From the NCBI GenBank assembly GCA_034435455.1, contig DAOTXL010000012.1, forward strand, positions 1-64,000: DNA of 64,000 nt. The letters are read 5' to 3'. Positions 42,108 to 52,095 of the stretch are shown here, piece after piece. Below the pieces are notes generated by a model. The model saw only the letters and a program-made list of their open reading frames with translations. It ran no database searches and was not told where the DNA came from. Source of the DNA: DAOTXL01 sp034435455 (GTDB taxonomy: Bacteria; Chloroflexota; Anaerolineae; JAAYZQ01). Every line of letters starts with the position of its first letter. Position 1 is the first letter of the stretch. The position numbers and the translations under genes are program-made.

Positions 42108-43331
42108 GTGAAGATTCTGGTTCTAAACTGCGGTAGCTCATCGGTCAAATACCAGCTCTTCGACCTGGACAACCACGCCGAAACGGTCCTGGCCAGCGGG
42201 ATTGTCGAAGAGGTCGGCCTGGGCCACCCTCGTTTAACTCACCGGCGGCCCGGACAGCCCAGAGTGGAATGGACTGACCTGTCGGTAGACAGCCACCAGC
42301 AGGCTATCCAGGTGGTGCTCAACGTACTCACCGACCCCCAAATCGGGGTGATCAAAAGCGTCCAGGAACTGGAGGCGGTAGGCCACCGTGTCGTCCATGG
42401 CGGAGAGAGGTTTGCCGCTTCGGTGCGGATTACTCCCGAGGTGATGCGCGCCCTGTACGAGAATATCCCGCTGGCACCACTGCACAACCCTCCCAACATC
42501 CAGGGTATCGAAGCGGTCAGCGCCCTCTTGCCGCATGTACCCCAGGTAAGCGTCTTTGACACCGCCTTCCACCAGACGATGGAGCCCCACGCCTACCTTT
42601 ACGCCATACCCTATCGTTTCTACGAAAAATATGGCATCCGCCGCTACGGATTCCACGGCACATCCCACCGATATGTCGCCCGGCGAGCAGCCGAATACCT
42701 GGACCGTCCTCTGGATAAACTCAAGATCGTCACCTGTCACCTGGGCAATGGGGCCAGCATCACCGCCGTGCGCCACGGGCGGTCGGTACTCACCAGTATG
42801 GGGTTCACGCCGCTGGAAGGGCTGGCTATGGGCACCCGCTGCGGCGACCTTGACCCGGCCATCGTTCCCTTTCTCATGGAGAAGGAGGGGCTGGATGTAG
42901 AGGGCATCAACCACTTATTGAACAAAGAGAGCGGCGTGCTGGGGCTGTCGGAGCTGTCCAGCGATATGCGCGTGTTCGAGGAGGCGATCCACGCCGGGCC
43001 GGAGCATCCTCACTACGAGCGGTCGCTGTTGGTGCTCCGGCACTATACCTTCCGCGTCAAACGGTATATCGGTTCCTACGCCGCCGTGATGGGCGGGCTG
43101 GATTGTGTGGTCTTTACCGGCGGCATCGGCGAGAATTTCCCCGAAGTGTGCGAGTGGTCGTGTGCCGGCCTGGAATTTTTGGGCATCGAGGGCGTGCGGG
43201 CGCGGCGGGCCGGTGGTGAAATCGTCGAAGCCTCGGCGCCAGAGTCGCGGACGAAGGTGCTCATCGTGCCCACTAACGAGGAACTGGCTATTGCACGGGA
43301 TACGTACGAGATCGTCAAGAGTAAAACGTAA
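42108..43331 (+). CDS. ackA: Acetate kinase
   Basis: 407 aa, GTG start after AAGGGAAAGAGA. Family motifs: MKILVLNCGSSSVKYQLFD at the N-terminus, GHRVVHGGERF, FDTAFHQTM (catalytic Asp), RRYGFHGTSHRYV, HLGNGASITAV and GGIGENFPEVCEW. It makes ATP and acetate from acetyl phosphate, the substrate-level step that follows acetyl-CoA formation. A phosphotransacetylase is not in the window. The last residues KSKT and the stop are read from a GTAAAAC/GTAAGGC repeat. The next gene follows after 21 nt. Confidence 0.95.
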   Translation: MKILVLNCGSSSVKYQLFDLDNHAETVLASGIVEEVGLGHPRLTHRRPGQPRVEWTDLSVDSHQQAIQVVLNVLTDPQIGVIKSVQELEAVGHRVVHGGERFAASVRITPEVMRALYENIPLAPLHNPPNIQGIEAVSALLPHVPQVSVFDTAFHQTMEPHAYLYAIPYRFYEKYGIRRYGFHGTSHRYVARRAAEYLDRPLDKLKIVTCHLGNGASITAVRHGRSVLTSMGFTPLEGLAMGTRCGDLDPAIVPFLMEKEGLDVEGINHLLNKESGVLGLSELSSDMRVFEEAIHAGPEHPHYERSLLVLRHYTFRVKRYIGSYAAVMGGLDCVVFTGGIGENFPEVCEWSCAGLEFLGIEGVRARRAGGEIVEASAPESRTKVLIVPTNEELAIARDTYEIVKSKT

Positions 43332-43352
43332 GGCGGAAGGTAGAGGCTGGTC

Positions 43353-44486
43353 GTGGAATTTTCGCAACTCTGGGCCGAATTGACAAAGGGGCTGGCAGCT
43401 TTTACGTGGGGCAATGTCCTCATGATCGCCGTGGGGCTGGTTCTGATGGCGCTGGCGATCGTCAAGGAATATGAACCGGTCTTGTTGCTGCCCATCGGCT
43501 TTGGCTGTATCCTGGCCAACATCCCGCTGTCGGGCATGGCCGCTGGCGACGAGCAGGGCATGTTCGGCCTGCTCTACCGGACGGGGGTGCTTACCGAGCT
43601 ATTCCCCCTGCTGATTTTCATCGGTGTGGGAGCCATGATCGATTTCAGTCCGTTGCTGGCCCAGCCGCAGATGGTGCTGCTGGGGGCGGCGGGCCAGTTC
43701 GGCATCTTTGGCACGCTGATTCTGGCCACGCTGCTGGGCTTCCCGTTGAATCAGGCAGCCTCCATCGGCGTCATCGGCGCTATTGATGGCCCCACCTCGA
43801 TCTTTGTCGCCGCCAGGCTGGCCCCGGAGCTGCTGGCCCCCATCGCCGTGGCTGCCTACTCCTACATGAGCCTCATCCCCATCATTCAGATGCCGATCAT
43901 GAAGCTGCTGACCACCAGGCGAGAGCGGCGCATCCGCATGGAGTATGCGCCCAGGCCGGTCTCCAAACAGGTGCTCATCCTTTTTCCGGTGGCCATCACC
44001 CTGGTTGCCGGGCTGCTGGTCCCCGATGCCACACCCCTGATCAGCATGTTGATGCTGGGCAACCTGTTGCGCGAGAGCGGCGTCGTGGACCGGCTGCGCA
44101 AGGCGGCCGAGAATGAGATCATCAACATCGCCACCCTGTTCCTGGGCCTGACGGTGGGCGCGACCATGTCGGCCGAGAATTTCCTCCGCTGGCAGACATT
44201 GGGCATTATGGCCCTGGGCCTGGTGGCCTTTGTGCTCGACACGGTGATGGGTTTGCTCTTTGGCAAACTGATGTCGCTGCTCAGCGGGCGCAAGATCAAC
44301 CCCCTCATCGGCGCGGCGGGCATCAGCGCCTTCCCGATGGCCGGGCGGCTGGCGGCCCAGGCAGCCCAGGAGGAGGATTTCGAGAATTTCATCCTGATGC
44401 ACGCTATGGGGGCCAACACCGCCGGTCAGTTGGGCAGCGTGTTGGCCGGCGGGGTGTTGTTGGCTCTGGTGTCGGGGTTGGGGTAG
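43353..44486 (+). CDS. Sodium-pumping decarboxylase beta subunit (OadB/GcdB/MmdB-like)
   Basis: 377 aa, GTG start. About ten membrane segments. Conserved carboxyl-containing regions of the family are intact: GAIDGPTSIFVAARLAPELL, AAYSYMSLIPIIQMPIMKLL, GLTVGATMSAENFL and the C-terminal GANTAGQLGSVLAGG. The beta subunit decarboxylates carboxybiotin and exports Na+. The alpha, gamma and biotin carrier subunits are not here, so the acyl substrate (oxaloacetate, glutaconyl-CoA or methylmalonyl-CoA) is undetermined. Proximity to ackA fits fermentative energy conservation. Confidence 0.9.
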   Translation: MEFSQLWAELTKGLAAFTWGNVLMIAVGLVLMALAIVKEYEPVLLLPIGFGCILANIPLSGMAAGDEQGMFGLLYRTGVLTELFPLLIFIGVGAMIDFSPLLAQPQMVLLGAAGQFGIFGTLILATLLGFPLNQAASIGVIGAIDGPTSIFVAARLAPELLAPIAVAAYSYMSLIPIIQMPIMKLLTTRRERRIRMEYAPRPVSKQVLILFPVAITLVAGLLVPDATPLISMLMLGNLLRESGVVDRLRKAAENEIINIATLFLGLTVGATMSAENFLRWQTLGIMALGLVAFVLDTVMGLLFGKLMSLLSGRKINPLIGAAGISAFPMAGRLAAQAAQEEDFENFILMHAMGANTAGQLGSVLAGGVLLALVSGLG

Positions 44487-44508
44487 GTTGCCAGGTTGGT
44501 AGACTGAT

Positions 44509-46803
44509 TCAACGCACCAACAGTTCCAAACCCTCCGCCGGCAGGCCGCGCAGATAGGCCCGGTAGGCGGCGGTTTCGGCCAGCAGGGCGTCGAGGCGGG
44601 CGCGGGCGGCTCCGGTTGCCGGCGCATCCTGCCGACCTGAACCGGGAGCCAGCCGCCAGACCCCTTCTGCCCGCTCCACGATGACAATTTTCCCCTGTGC
44701 GGCCAGCCACTCCAGCCCGGCGCTCACTGTAGCGGCACGGTGGGCCAGGGCCGCCGCCGCTGCCTCCAGGTCCACCTGACCTCCCTTAGCCTGAAGTGCG
44801 TACCTGACCAGGCCGGCCAGCCACTGTGAAAAGGCCCCGATCTCGTCCAGGCCGGGGTCGTGGGCGAACAAAAAGACCTCTTGAGGCCGAACCCGGTCCA
44901 GCGCCGCCCGCAACTCGCGGGGACCAGGCGGCAGGGTCCAGATGACAAGCCGTGCTCCCGGCACCAACTGCTGCCGGACGCGGCTTTCCACGCCGGCAGG
45001 GCCATCCCCTTCAGCCCACACCTGAACGTCCCCCCGGACGATCAGCCCCTGGAGCACAGCCCCGGCATTGCTTATGGAGCGGTAGTCGCGCACCTGGATG
45101 GCCGGCGCGGGGCGCACCTCGACGGTTTCCGGCTGCCGCTCACGGGCGTCCAACCACTCGGCCTGGACCTCAACCAGGCCGCGATAGTCGCTGGCACGCA
45201 GGGCCAGCGCCAGGTCGAAACGGTCCTCCGGCAGCGGCAACCCGGCGCCCTGCCACCAAAAGACGGTCTGGGTGCGGCCACGGATATCCTCGACGGTGAT
45301 GCGGCGGTGCTCCTCGGTGCGGCCGATGGTCGCCGCACTGAGCACGCGCAGGTCGCGCACGGCCAGGGTGAGGGGTGGGTTGCCCCGGCCAAAGGGGGCC
45401 AGGCGGTCGATCTCGGCTACCAGGCCGAGGGTCAGGTCGGGTAACTCGACATAAGCATCGATCTGCAAGGTGGGTTCGGGGAGGGTTTCCACCCGGTTGG
45501 CGATGGCCCGCGACAGGGCGGCACGTAGTTCGCCGATGCGCTCCGGCTCGAGGCTGAACCCGGCTGCGCCCGGATGACCGCCCAAGCTTTCCAGCAGGGG
45601 GGCGCAGTCGGTGAGGGCGGCGATGAGGTCCACACCCGGCACCGAGCGGCCGGAGGCCCGGGCGATCTGGCCCGGCGGCGCCGAGATCAGCACGGTGGGT
45701 TTGCCGAACCGCTCCGCCAGCCGCCCGGCGACGACGCCGATGATCCCGGCGGGCCAGGCCGGGGAGCTGAGCACCAGGGCGTGATAGTCGCGCAACAGGG
45801 CTGGCTCGCGCTCGATCTGGGCCAGGGCGGCATCGGTCACCTGTCTGGTGAGCCACTGTCGCCGGGCATTGAGGCCCTCAACCTCGGTAGCCAGGATGTG
45901 GGCGCGGGTGCGGTCTCCGGTGGTCAGTAGTTCGACGCCCTTGGTCGCGTCATCCAGGCGGCCCAGGGCATTGAGGCGTGGCCCCAGCACAAAGCCGATG
46001 TGCTCCTCGCTGAGGCCATGGGGGTGCAGGTCGGCGGCCTGGTAGACGGCCAGCAGGCCGGGGCGGTCGGTGCAGCGCAGGGCTTCCAGGCCGCGCCGGA
46101 CCAGGTAGCGGTTGTCGGCGGTCAGTTCGCCCACGTCGGCCACGGTTCCCAGGGCCACCAGATCCAGGGCATGCCCGGCAACGGCAGGGTCCAGCCCGCA
46201 CATCAGTTGGTAGGCCACGCCGACGCCCACCAGGGGCCGCAGGGGATGGCCATCCGGCAGGCGGTGGGGGTTGATGGCCGCCGCAGCGGGCGGCAGGCTG
46301 TCGCCCGGCACGTGATGATCGGTGACGATCACCTCCGCGCCGAGCCGGTGGGCGTGGGCCACGGCCCGGTGGGCGGTGGTGCCCACGTCGCAGGTGAGGA
46401 TCAGGCGCGCGCCCTCGCCGATAAGGCGTTCCAGACCGGGGATGTGCAGGCCGTGGCCTTCGTTGCGGGCGGGGACGTGGAAGGTGACATTGGCCCCCAG
46501 GGCGCGCAGCCCTTCCAACAGCAGGGCGGTGGCCGTCTGGCCGTCGGCGTCGAAATCGCCCCAAATGGCGATCCGTTCGCCGCGCGCGATGGCCTGGCGG
46601 ATGCGCTCGACGGCGCGGTCCAGGTCGGGCAGGTCGGTGGGCGGGGCAGGGGTGTAGGCGGCAGGGTCGAGGAAGGCACGGGCGGCCTGGGGAGTGCAGA
46701 TGCCGCGCCGGACCAACGCCTCGGCGAGGAGAGGGTGGCCACCGACGGCATCGCGCAAAGCGGCAGGGAGGTCAACGGGCTGGGGATCGAGCCAACGTGC
46801 CAT
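44509..46803 (-). CDS. recJ: RecJ-type single-strand DNA exonuclease (DHH family)
   Basis: 764 aa, longer than the about 580 of E. coli RecJ because of a C-terminal extension (from about 560). DHH motifs: IWGDFDADGQTA (Asp83, Asp85), CDVGTTAH (Asp139), VTDHHVPGDSLPP (Asp162-His163-His164). DHHA1 shows GGHPGAAGFS. An OB domain follows. RecJ degrades 5' single strands in recombination and repair. The stop of the upstream nuclease gene is only 3 nt from its ATG, which makes RecJ the last gene of the helicase-nuclease operon. Confidence 0.9.
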   Translation of the reverse strand: MARWLDPQPVDLPAALRDAVGGHPLLAEALVRRGICTPQAARAFLDPAAYTPAPPTDLPDLDRAVERIRQAIARGERIAIWGDFDADGQTATALLLEGLRALGANVTFHVPARNEGHGLHIPGLERLIGEGARLILTCDVGTTAHRAVAHAHRLGAEVIVTDHHVPGDSLPPAAAAINPHRLPDGHPLRPLVGVGVAYQLMCGLDPAVAGHALDLVALGTVADVGELTADNRYLVRRGLEALRCTDRPGLLAVYQAADLHPHGLSEEHIGFVLGPRLNALGRLDDATKGVELLTTGDRTRAHILATEVEGLNARRQWLTRQVTDAALAQIEREPALLRDYHALVLSSPAWPAGIIGVVAGRLAERFGKPTVLISAPPGQIARASGRSVPGVDLIAALTDCAPLLESLGGHPGAAGFSLEPERIGELRAALSRAIANRVETLPEPTLQIDAYVELPDLTLGLVAEIDRLAPFGRGNPPLTLAVRDLRVLSAATIGRTEEHRRITVEDIRGRTQTVFWWQGAGLPLPEDRFDLALALRASDYRGLVEVQAEWLDARERQPETVEVRPAPAIQVRDYRSISNAGAVLQGLIVRGDVQVWAEGDGPAGVESRVRQQLVPGARLVIWTLPPGPRELRAALDRVRPQEVFLFAHDPGLDEIGAFSQWLAGLVRYALQAKGGQVDLEAAAAALAHRAATVSAGLEWLAAQGKIVIVERAEGVWRLAPGSGRQDAPATGAARARLDALLAETAAYRAYLRGLPAEGLELLVR

Positions 46804-46806
46804 AGG

Positions 46807-47697
46807 TTAGAACTCTACTTCGGCCACCTGCTCCAGGTCGATCTCGATCTCGGACGATTCCAGCTCCTCGTCCAGATCGGCCAGGAAGCCGGCCTTGACG
46901 CCCCGCACACACAGGGAGCGGTAGTTGCAGAAGCGGCACCGGCGCTCGTCGGAGGTCAATGGCCAGATCTCATCCCGGCGGCCGACGATCTCGGCGATGA
47001 GGTGGGACAGGTAGGCCCGGTCGGCCGCGTGCTGGTCGGCGTCGTAGGGGAAGCGCTCGATGGCGCCGCCAAACCCGGCGAACCAGTAGATCATCTCCAC
47101 CTGCTCAGGCTTGGGGCGTTGGCCGCCGTTGAACGCCGCGCCGGCTTCGACGGCCAGGTAGCGGTAGACGTGGGTTTGCAGCCGCCGGGCCAGGGTCGCT
47201 CGCGATGGGCGTTTGAGGGACGTTTTCCAGTCCACAATCACGAACCGGGCACCCGGCTCGACGGCCAGCAGGTCGAACCGGGCCACCAGGCGGAAGCCGG
47301 CCAGCGGTGCGGTAATGGCCGCTTCGGCGTAGCGGAAAGCCGTTGGCAGGCCCGGCGGCGGACAGGCCAGGTAGGTCTGCCACCACCGGGCCAGCTCCTC
47401 ATCGTGGATGGTCGCCGCCAGGTACTGCGGGTCCAGGCCGAGGGCATGTTGGTGGGCCAGGCGGTGAAAGTCGGCGCCTCGTTCCAGATGCTGTTCAGTT
47501 TCGGCGGGGGTCTCGGTGATGAGCGCCGGCCAGGGTTGCATCAGCACATAGCGCAGTTGAAAGCGGCGCGGACAATCTACGTAATCCTGCAACCCCCTCT
47601 GGCCAATCTCCCCATGATCCCCCCATTGGCTGGTTTCCCCCATCTGCCGATCCCCCCATCTGTCTATCTTGACCGGTAGGGCAGGCTTTGCCCTCAC
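46807..47697 (-). CDS. PD-(D/E)XK nuclease with four-cysteine Fe-S site (Cas4/AddB type)
   Basis: 296 aa, GTG start; the first 30 residues come from degenerate repeats, so the start could be later (for example ATG at 47643). RFDLL (Asp142) and FVIVDWKTS (Asp156, Lys158) form the PD-(D/E)XK core. Cys42 (YVDCPRRFQ) and Cys254, Cys257, Cys263 (CRFCNYRSLC) are spaced as in the 4Fe-4S nucleases of AddB and Cas4. No Cas1 or CRISPR array is nearby, so a recombination role fits better. The start overlaps the helicase stop by 4 nt, suggesting one complex. Confidence 0.85.
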   Translation of the reverse strand: MRAKPALPVKIDRWGDRQMGETSQWGDHGEIGQRGLQDYVDCPRRFQLRYVLMQPWPALITETPAETEQHLERGADFHRLAHQHALGLDPQYLAATIHDEELARWWQTYLACPPPGLPTAFRYAEAAITAPLAGFRLVARFDLLAVEPGARFVIVDWKTSLKRPSRATLARRLQTHVYRYLAVEAGAAFNGGQRPKPEQVEMIYWFAGFGGAIERFPYDADQHAADRAYLSHLIAEIVGRRDEIWPLTSDERRCRFCNYRSLCVRGVKAGFLADLDEELESSEIEIDLEQVAEVEF

Positions 47698-50012
47698 CCC
47701 TCCCCTGCCCCTTCCCTCTCTCGCTCGCCTCTCGACGGCGGGAACCGATTTCTCCCCATCAGAGCGATAAACGGCACGGCCGGCTGGAGTTTATCCCGCC
47801 GCCGCCCTGTGTTCCAGGTGATGATCAGGTCCCGTTTGGCCCGCGTAATCCCCACGTACAACAGCCGCAGCCGCTCAGCGATGTAGCTCAGCCTGGCCTG
47901 CCGCGTCGCCTCTCTTTCCATGACGGATGGCCAGGGAGCGGCGGCTGCCCCCTCGCCCGGGCCATCCGTCATGCTTCCACTGGCCACCGCTTCGAGTTGT
48001 GCCAGCGCCTCCGCTTCCAGATTGAGGCTGTCGCGCACGAACCAGCGCTCGGCGATGTAGGTATCGTGGGCCAGGCCGGAGGGAAAGTCATAGTTGTTGA
48101 CCGACATCAGATAGACGCGGTCCCATTCCAGGCCCTTGGCTTTGTGCATCGTCGCCACGGTGACCACCCCTTTAGGCGGCTCAAAGCCGGTATCCTCGTC
48201 GGAAAGGCCCAGAAAGCGGCGCTCATTGCGGGCGATAACGGCCAGCTCCTCGACCAGTTCGGCCAGGCGATAGGTGGGGTGCGCCGAGGCGACATCGCGC
48301 AGCAGCACGGCCAGCTTGTAGGCCAGGGCCAGCTCGACCGGTTCGTGGAACAGGTCGCCCGCCAGGGTGAGGAGGAGCTGGTCAATGGGCAGGATGGCCG
48401 CCTGGTGCCAGCGTTGCGCGGCCTCGCGGAAGCCGGTCAGCAGGCTCAGTTCATCGTCGGGCAGTTCCGGCCCCAGGTGGGCCAGCCAGTCATGGTCGGC
48501 GCGGGGCCAGAGGTAGGCCTCTACCGCCGGGCAGGTGGCGATCCGCCTGACCACGGCGCTCAGCCGGGCTTCCCCTGCCTGGGCCTCACGGTCGTCACGC
48601 CGCCAGACCTTGAAGGCGACGGCCAGTTTCCGCGGCGAGGTGGGATCGGCCAGGCAGCGCAGCAGGTTGCCCAGCGCCCCGGCCGTCTGGCGGGTGGTGC
48701 TGGTAGAGCGCAAAAGTTCGACATAAGGTATCCCCCGCTGTTTGAGCAGGTCAATCAGCTCAAAGCCGCGCTGGTTGCGGGGGGCCAGTACGGCCACGGT
48801 CTGGTCGGGATGGTCGGGCAGCCAGCGGGCCAGCGAGTCGGCCACGGCCAGAAGTTCCCCCTCTGGGGTGAAATCGCGGTCCACCAGATGGATGGCCGTG
48901 GGGTCGGCGGGCGGGTTGGGTTGGGGGTCGTCGGGGCCGGTGGGGGTGATGTGCTGGCGCACAAAAGCGCCCCGGACCTCCGGGGTGGGATGGTGGTCGC
49001 AGGTCCAGTCCACCAAAAAGTTGGCGAGGTGGATGATGGCCGGCTGGGAGCGGCCCGATTCGGGCAGGGTGATGGCCGTGACGCCCGGTTCCGCCAGGTA
49101 GTCGCGCAGGAAGCGGGGATCGGCGTTGGTAAAGGTCTCGTAGATGGCCTGGTTGGGATCGCCGACGCGCACCCAATTGCCCGTTTCCCCGACCAGCAGC
49201 CGCAGAATCTCCTCCTGGAGCTTGCTGGAATCCTGGGCTTCGTCTTCGAGGATGTAGGGCCAGCGCTGTCGCAGGCGGGCCAGGTAGTCGGGGTCGCGTT
49301 TCAGCGCCTCCAGCGCCAGGCGGATCAGGTCGTCGAAATCCACCACGCCGCGATAGGCCAGGCTGCGCTGATAGTCGGCATAGATTTCGCTGCCCAGGCG
49401 GGCCAGGGGCAGCGGCGACGGGTCCGGCGACCCGGCCTCGCGGCCCTTCAACCGCTCCAGCAGCAGTTCAGGGGTGAGCTGCCGGTCTTTGGCCCGTTTG
49501 ATAAAGGCAGTGGCTATCTCGCGGACCAGGGCCGGCCAGTGGCTACGCCTGATCCATGCGGCGCGGTCGCCCTCCAGTTCATAGGAGAGGTAGGCGTCGG
49601 CGGCGTCGGGGTGGGCACGCAGCCAGGTGGCAACGGCGTCGTCGCGCACCGCGTCGGCTTCCCGCTCATCCAGGATGCCGAAATCCTCCGAGAGGCCCAC
49701 CAGCCCTGGTCGTTCGCGGACAATGTCGTGGGCCAGGCCGTGCAGGGTCCGTACCCGGTAGCCAAAGCCGGCCAGCAGGCCCCGGCGGGCGATGAACCGG
49801 TTGATACGCCGCTTGAAATTGTCCACTGCCGAGTTGACCAGGGTGACGATCAGCACCTCCTGGTTTTCGGCGATGGCTTCGGCGACGAGCCGGGCGGCCA
49901 GCACGGCCAGGGTGTGGGTCTTGCCACTGCCGGGCACGGCCGAGATCCCCAGCCTGCCGCCCCGGTAGGCCAGGACCTTTTGTTGGTCGGGGCGGGGTCG
50001 AAAGTCGGTCAT
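47694..50012 (-). CDS. UvrD/Rep-family SF1A DNA helicase
   Basis: The start is the ATG at 50012 (MTDFRPRPDQQKVL), 772 aa. Helicase motifs: SAVPGSGKTHTLAVL (I), TLVNSAVDNFKRRI (Ia), ILEDEAQDSSKLQEE (II), VGDPNQAIYETF (III), TMHKAKGLEWDRVYL (V), RLLYVGITRAKRDLII (VI). It lacks a C-terminal nuclease domain, unlike AddA or AdnB; the nuclease is encoded by the next gene instead. It overlaps both neighbours by 4 nt, so it is translationally coupled in an operon of helicase, helicase, nuclease, RecJ. Confidence 0.92.
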   Translation of the reverse strand: MTDFRPRPDQQKVLAYRGGRLGISAVPGSGKTHTLAVLAARLVAEAIAENQEVLIVTLVNSAVDNFKRRINRFIARRGLLAGFGYRVRTLHGLAHDIVRERPGLVGLSEDFGILDEREADAVRDDAVATWLRAHPDAADAYLSYELEGDRAAWIRRSHWPALVREIATAFIKRAKDRQLTPELLLERLKGREAGSPDPSPLPLARLGSEIYADYQRSLAYRGVVDFDDLIRLALEALKRDPDYLARLRQRWPYILEDEAQDSSKLQEEILRLLVGETGNWVRVGDPNQAIYETFTNADPRFLRDYLAEPGVTAITLPESGRSQPAIIHLANFLVDWTCDHHPTPEVRGAFVRQHITPTGPDDPQPNPPADPTAIHLVDRDFTPEGELLAVADSLARWLPDHPDQTVAVLAPRNQRGFELIDLLKQRGIPYVELLRSTSTTRQTAGALGNLLRCLADPTSPRKLAVAFKVWRRDDREAQAGEARLSAVVRRIATCPAVEAYLWPRADHDWLAHLGPELPDDELSLLTGFREAAQRWHQAAILPIDQLLLTLAGDLFHEPVELALAYKLAVLLRDVASAHPTYRLAELVEELAVIARNERRFLGLSDEDTGFEPPKGVVTVATMHKAKGLEWDRVYLMSVNNYDFPSGLAHDTYIAERWFVRDSLNLEAEALAQLEAVASGSMTDGPGEGAAAAPWPSVMEREATRQARLSYIAERLRLLYVGITRAKRDLIITWNTGRRRDKLQPAVPFIALMGRNRFPPSRGEREREGAGEG

Positions 50013-52087
50013 TCTTCCCGTTCTCCCCACTGCCGCAGCAGCCGTTGTACCGCCTGCACCAGCGGCCCCTGCTGCTCGTAGCCTTGCTCGTTCAGTTCAC
50101 AGAAGGCCAGGTAGATGCGCCGGCGACAGCGGCGGCTCAGGCCCAGGATCAGCCGTCCCAAGGCCTCCTGGCGGACACGCACCTCGTCCTCGTCGGTCCA
50201 GGAGCGGCCCTCCTCCCAGTCGCGGCGCAGGACGTAGGGATGGGTGAGGGGCTGGTAGATGCGCTCGAACCAGGCACGGCTGCCGGCGTCGAGCCAGAAC
50301 TGGACTGCCACCGGCCGGTTGGCCATCAGGAAGGTGTAGGCCGGGACGAGCAACACGGCATCCGCCGGCATGATCTGCCAGCTCGACACATACTGGGCGG
50401 CTACTATGCCGCGCTCCACCAGGTCGAGGTATTCGAGGTCGAGGGGTGGCTCTCCCCCCTCACTCCGGGCTTCCCTTTCCAGAGGGAGGAAGGAGCGGCG
50501 AAACTTTTGGATGGATTCGATGAGGTTGGCGGCCACCGCCCCGGCGTCGAAATTGCGGTGGAAGCCAAAACCCGGCTGCGAGAGCAGTTCACCGAACAGC
50601 CGGCTCAGGAAATGGTCCAGCCCCTCGTCCCCGGCGTACTCTTGCAGCCACTGCCGCAGCTCATCGTACCGCCGGCCCAGCAGGTAGCTGATCCGCCCCT
50701 GGGTCTCGGGCACAATCTGATGGAAGGGAGTGAGGGTCGGCCGGCCGTCCCGGACGCGATAGACAATGTCGGTCAACAGCCGCGCCCGCACCGGGTCCAG
50801 GTCGGCGATGGACAGCAAGAGGGCGTGGGCCACGTCGGGGGCGGGCGGTGGGCGTTGCCAGGCGGGATGGGCCAGTTTGGCCAAGGTCAGCAGGCAGCGG
50901 GCGGCCGGCTCTTCGCGCAACTGGCGCGAGGGGCGGTGGGTGCGCACCGGGAGGCCGTGGCGGGCCAGCCTCTCGGCAAGGGAGAAGCGAAGGGCATCGC
51001 TCAGAAAAGGGGCCAGGATGGCGATCTCGCCGGGGGGCAGGCCCTCCTCCAACACCAGGCGCGATACCTCTTCGGCCACCCAGTCGAGCATCTGGGGGTG
51101 GAAGCGGCGGCTCGCAAAGGTCAGGGCGGCGCGGGGATCGGCCTGGACCGGCAGATGAGAGGCATTGCCGAGGAACGGGGCGGCCAGTTGGGCGCCCAAC
51201 GCCGTCATGGCAGGGGAGGTGACATGGGAAACACCGAGCGTCACCTGTTTGCGGCAGTATCCGGCCAGGGCCAGCGCCCCCTGGGGGTCGGTGCCGAGAA
51301 AGACCCGGTAGCCGCCATCGGTGTCATAGATCACCAGCGCCGACTCACACAGGGGCAGCCACTCCCGCAGCAGGTCGTGGGTGGCGGGGATGTCTTCTTC
51401 GGTATTGTCCACAATCAGGTGGCGGTAGCCGCTGAGCAGGTAACGGCGCAGGTGCGGCAAAGGCAGCAGGTGGCGCTGAAACACCTCGATCTGCAGGGAC
51501 CAATCGAGCAGGTTCTCGGCCAGGCAGGCACGGCGGAAGGCCAGGGCCACCTCCTGCACCTGGTCATAGATGCGCAGCCGGGCCGACTCGCCTCCCCACG
51601 CCCTCTTGAGCCGGGCGGCGATCTCGTCTACAGGAAAGCCAACGGCCGCCGCTTTGTTCAGGTTGTCAATCACCTGGCTCACCAGTCGGGCGCGGGGGAT
51701 GGTGATGCCGTCGAAAGCGCCGCCGGCAAGAAACGGCTCGATGGTGCGGTCCATGTAGTACTGGGCCGTCTCCAGGGTGAGGAAGCGGGGCCGGCGTTCT
51801 GGGTGGGCAAAGCCGGCCGCCGGGGCCACCAGCGGCCAGAAGAGGTCCAGCGTGCGTCGGGCCAGCCCGCCGATCGTCGCCACGTCCACGGCGCCGCCGG
51901 GCGGGAACCCGGCGCTCCGGAGGGCGGTGTAATAGGGCGTTGCCAGGGTGCGTTGTGGGACCAGGATGAGGATCTGCCAGGCGGGGACGCCCTGCTCCAA
52001 CAGGGAATGCAGGTGCTGGATGGCCAGCGTCGTCTTGCCGGTGCCGGGCGGGCCGGATAGAAAAACTGTATCTCCTGCCTCCTCCAT
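50009..52087 (-). CDS. AddB/AdnA-like second helicase subunit with altered motif II
   Basis: The start is the ATG at 52087 (MEEAGDTVFLSG) with AGGAGG 5 nt upstream, 692 aa. The nucleotide-binding loop SGPPGTGKTTLAIQHL is intact, but motif II reads LIVDNTEEDIPA instead of DExQD, and later helicase motifs are weak, as in RecC/AddB-type partners that scan DNA rather than unwind it. No nuclease motif is seen. It ends inside the start of the UvrD-like gene, which supports a heterodimer. This would be the structural subunit of an AddAB-like machine. Confidence 0.8.
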   Translation of the reverse strand: MEEAGDTVFLSGPPGTGKTTLAIQHLHSLLEQGVPAWQILILVPQRTLATPYYTALRSAGFPPGGAVDVATIGGLARRTLDLFWPLVAPAAGFAHPERRPRFLTLETAQYYMDRTIEPFLAGGAFDGITIPRARLVSQVIDNLNKAAAVGFPVDEIAARLKRAWGGESARLRIYDQVQEVALAFRRACLAENLLDWSLQIEVFQRHLLPLPHLRRYLLSGYRHLIVDNTEEDIPATHDLLREWLPLCESALVIYDTDGGYRVFLGTDPQGALALAGYCRKQVTLGVSHVTSPAMTALGAQLAAPFLGNASHLPVQADPRAALTFASRRFHPQMLDWVAEEVSRLVLEEGLPPGEIAILAPFLSDALRFSLAERLARHGLPVRTHRPSRQLREEPAARCLLTLAKLAHPAWQRPPPAPDVAHALLLSIADLDPVRARLLTDIVYRVRDGRPTLTPFHQIVPETQGRISYLLGRRYDELRQWLQEYAGDEGLDHFLSRLFGELLSQPGFGFHRNFDAGAVAANLIESIQKFRRSFLPLEREARSEGGEPPLDLEYLDLVERGIVAAQYVSSWQIMPADAVLLVPAYTFLMANRPVAVQFWLDAGSRAWFERIYQPLTHPYVLRRDWEEGRSWTDEDEVRVRQEALGRLILGLSRRCRRRIYLAFCELNEQGYEQQGPLVQAVQRLLRQWGEREE

Positions 52088-52095
52088 CCCGCCTC

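Noticed and set aside
46807..47697. CRISPR-associated Cas4
   Set aside because: The Fe-S nuclease pattern fits, but no cas1, cas2 or repeat-spacer array is present and the operon is of the helicase-recombination type.
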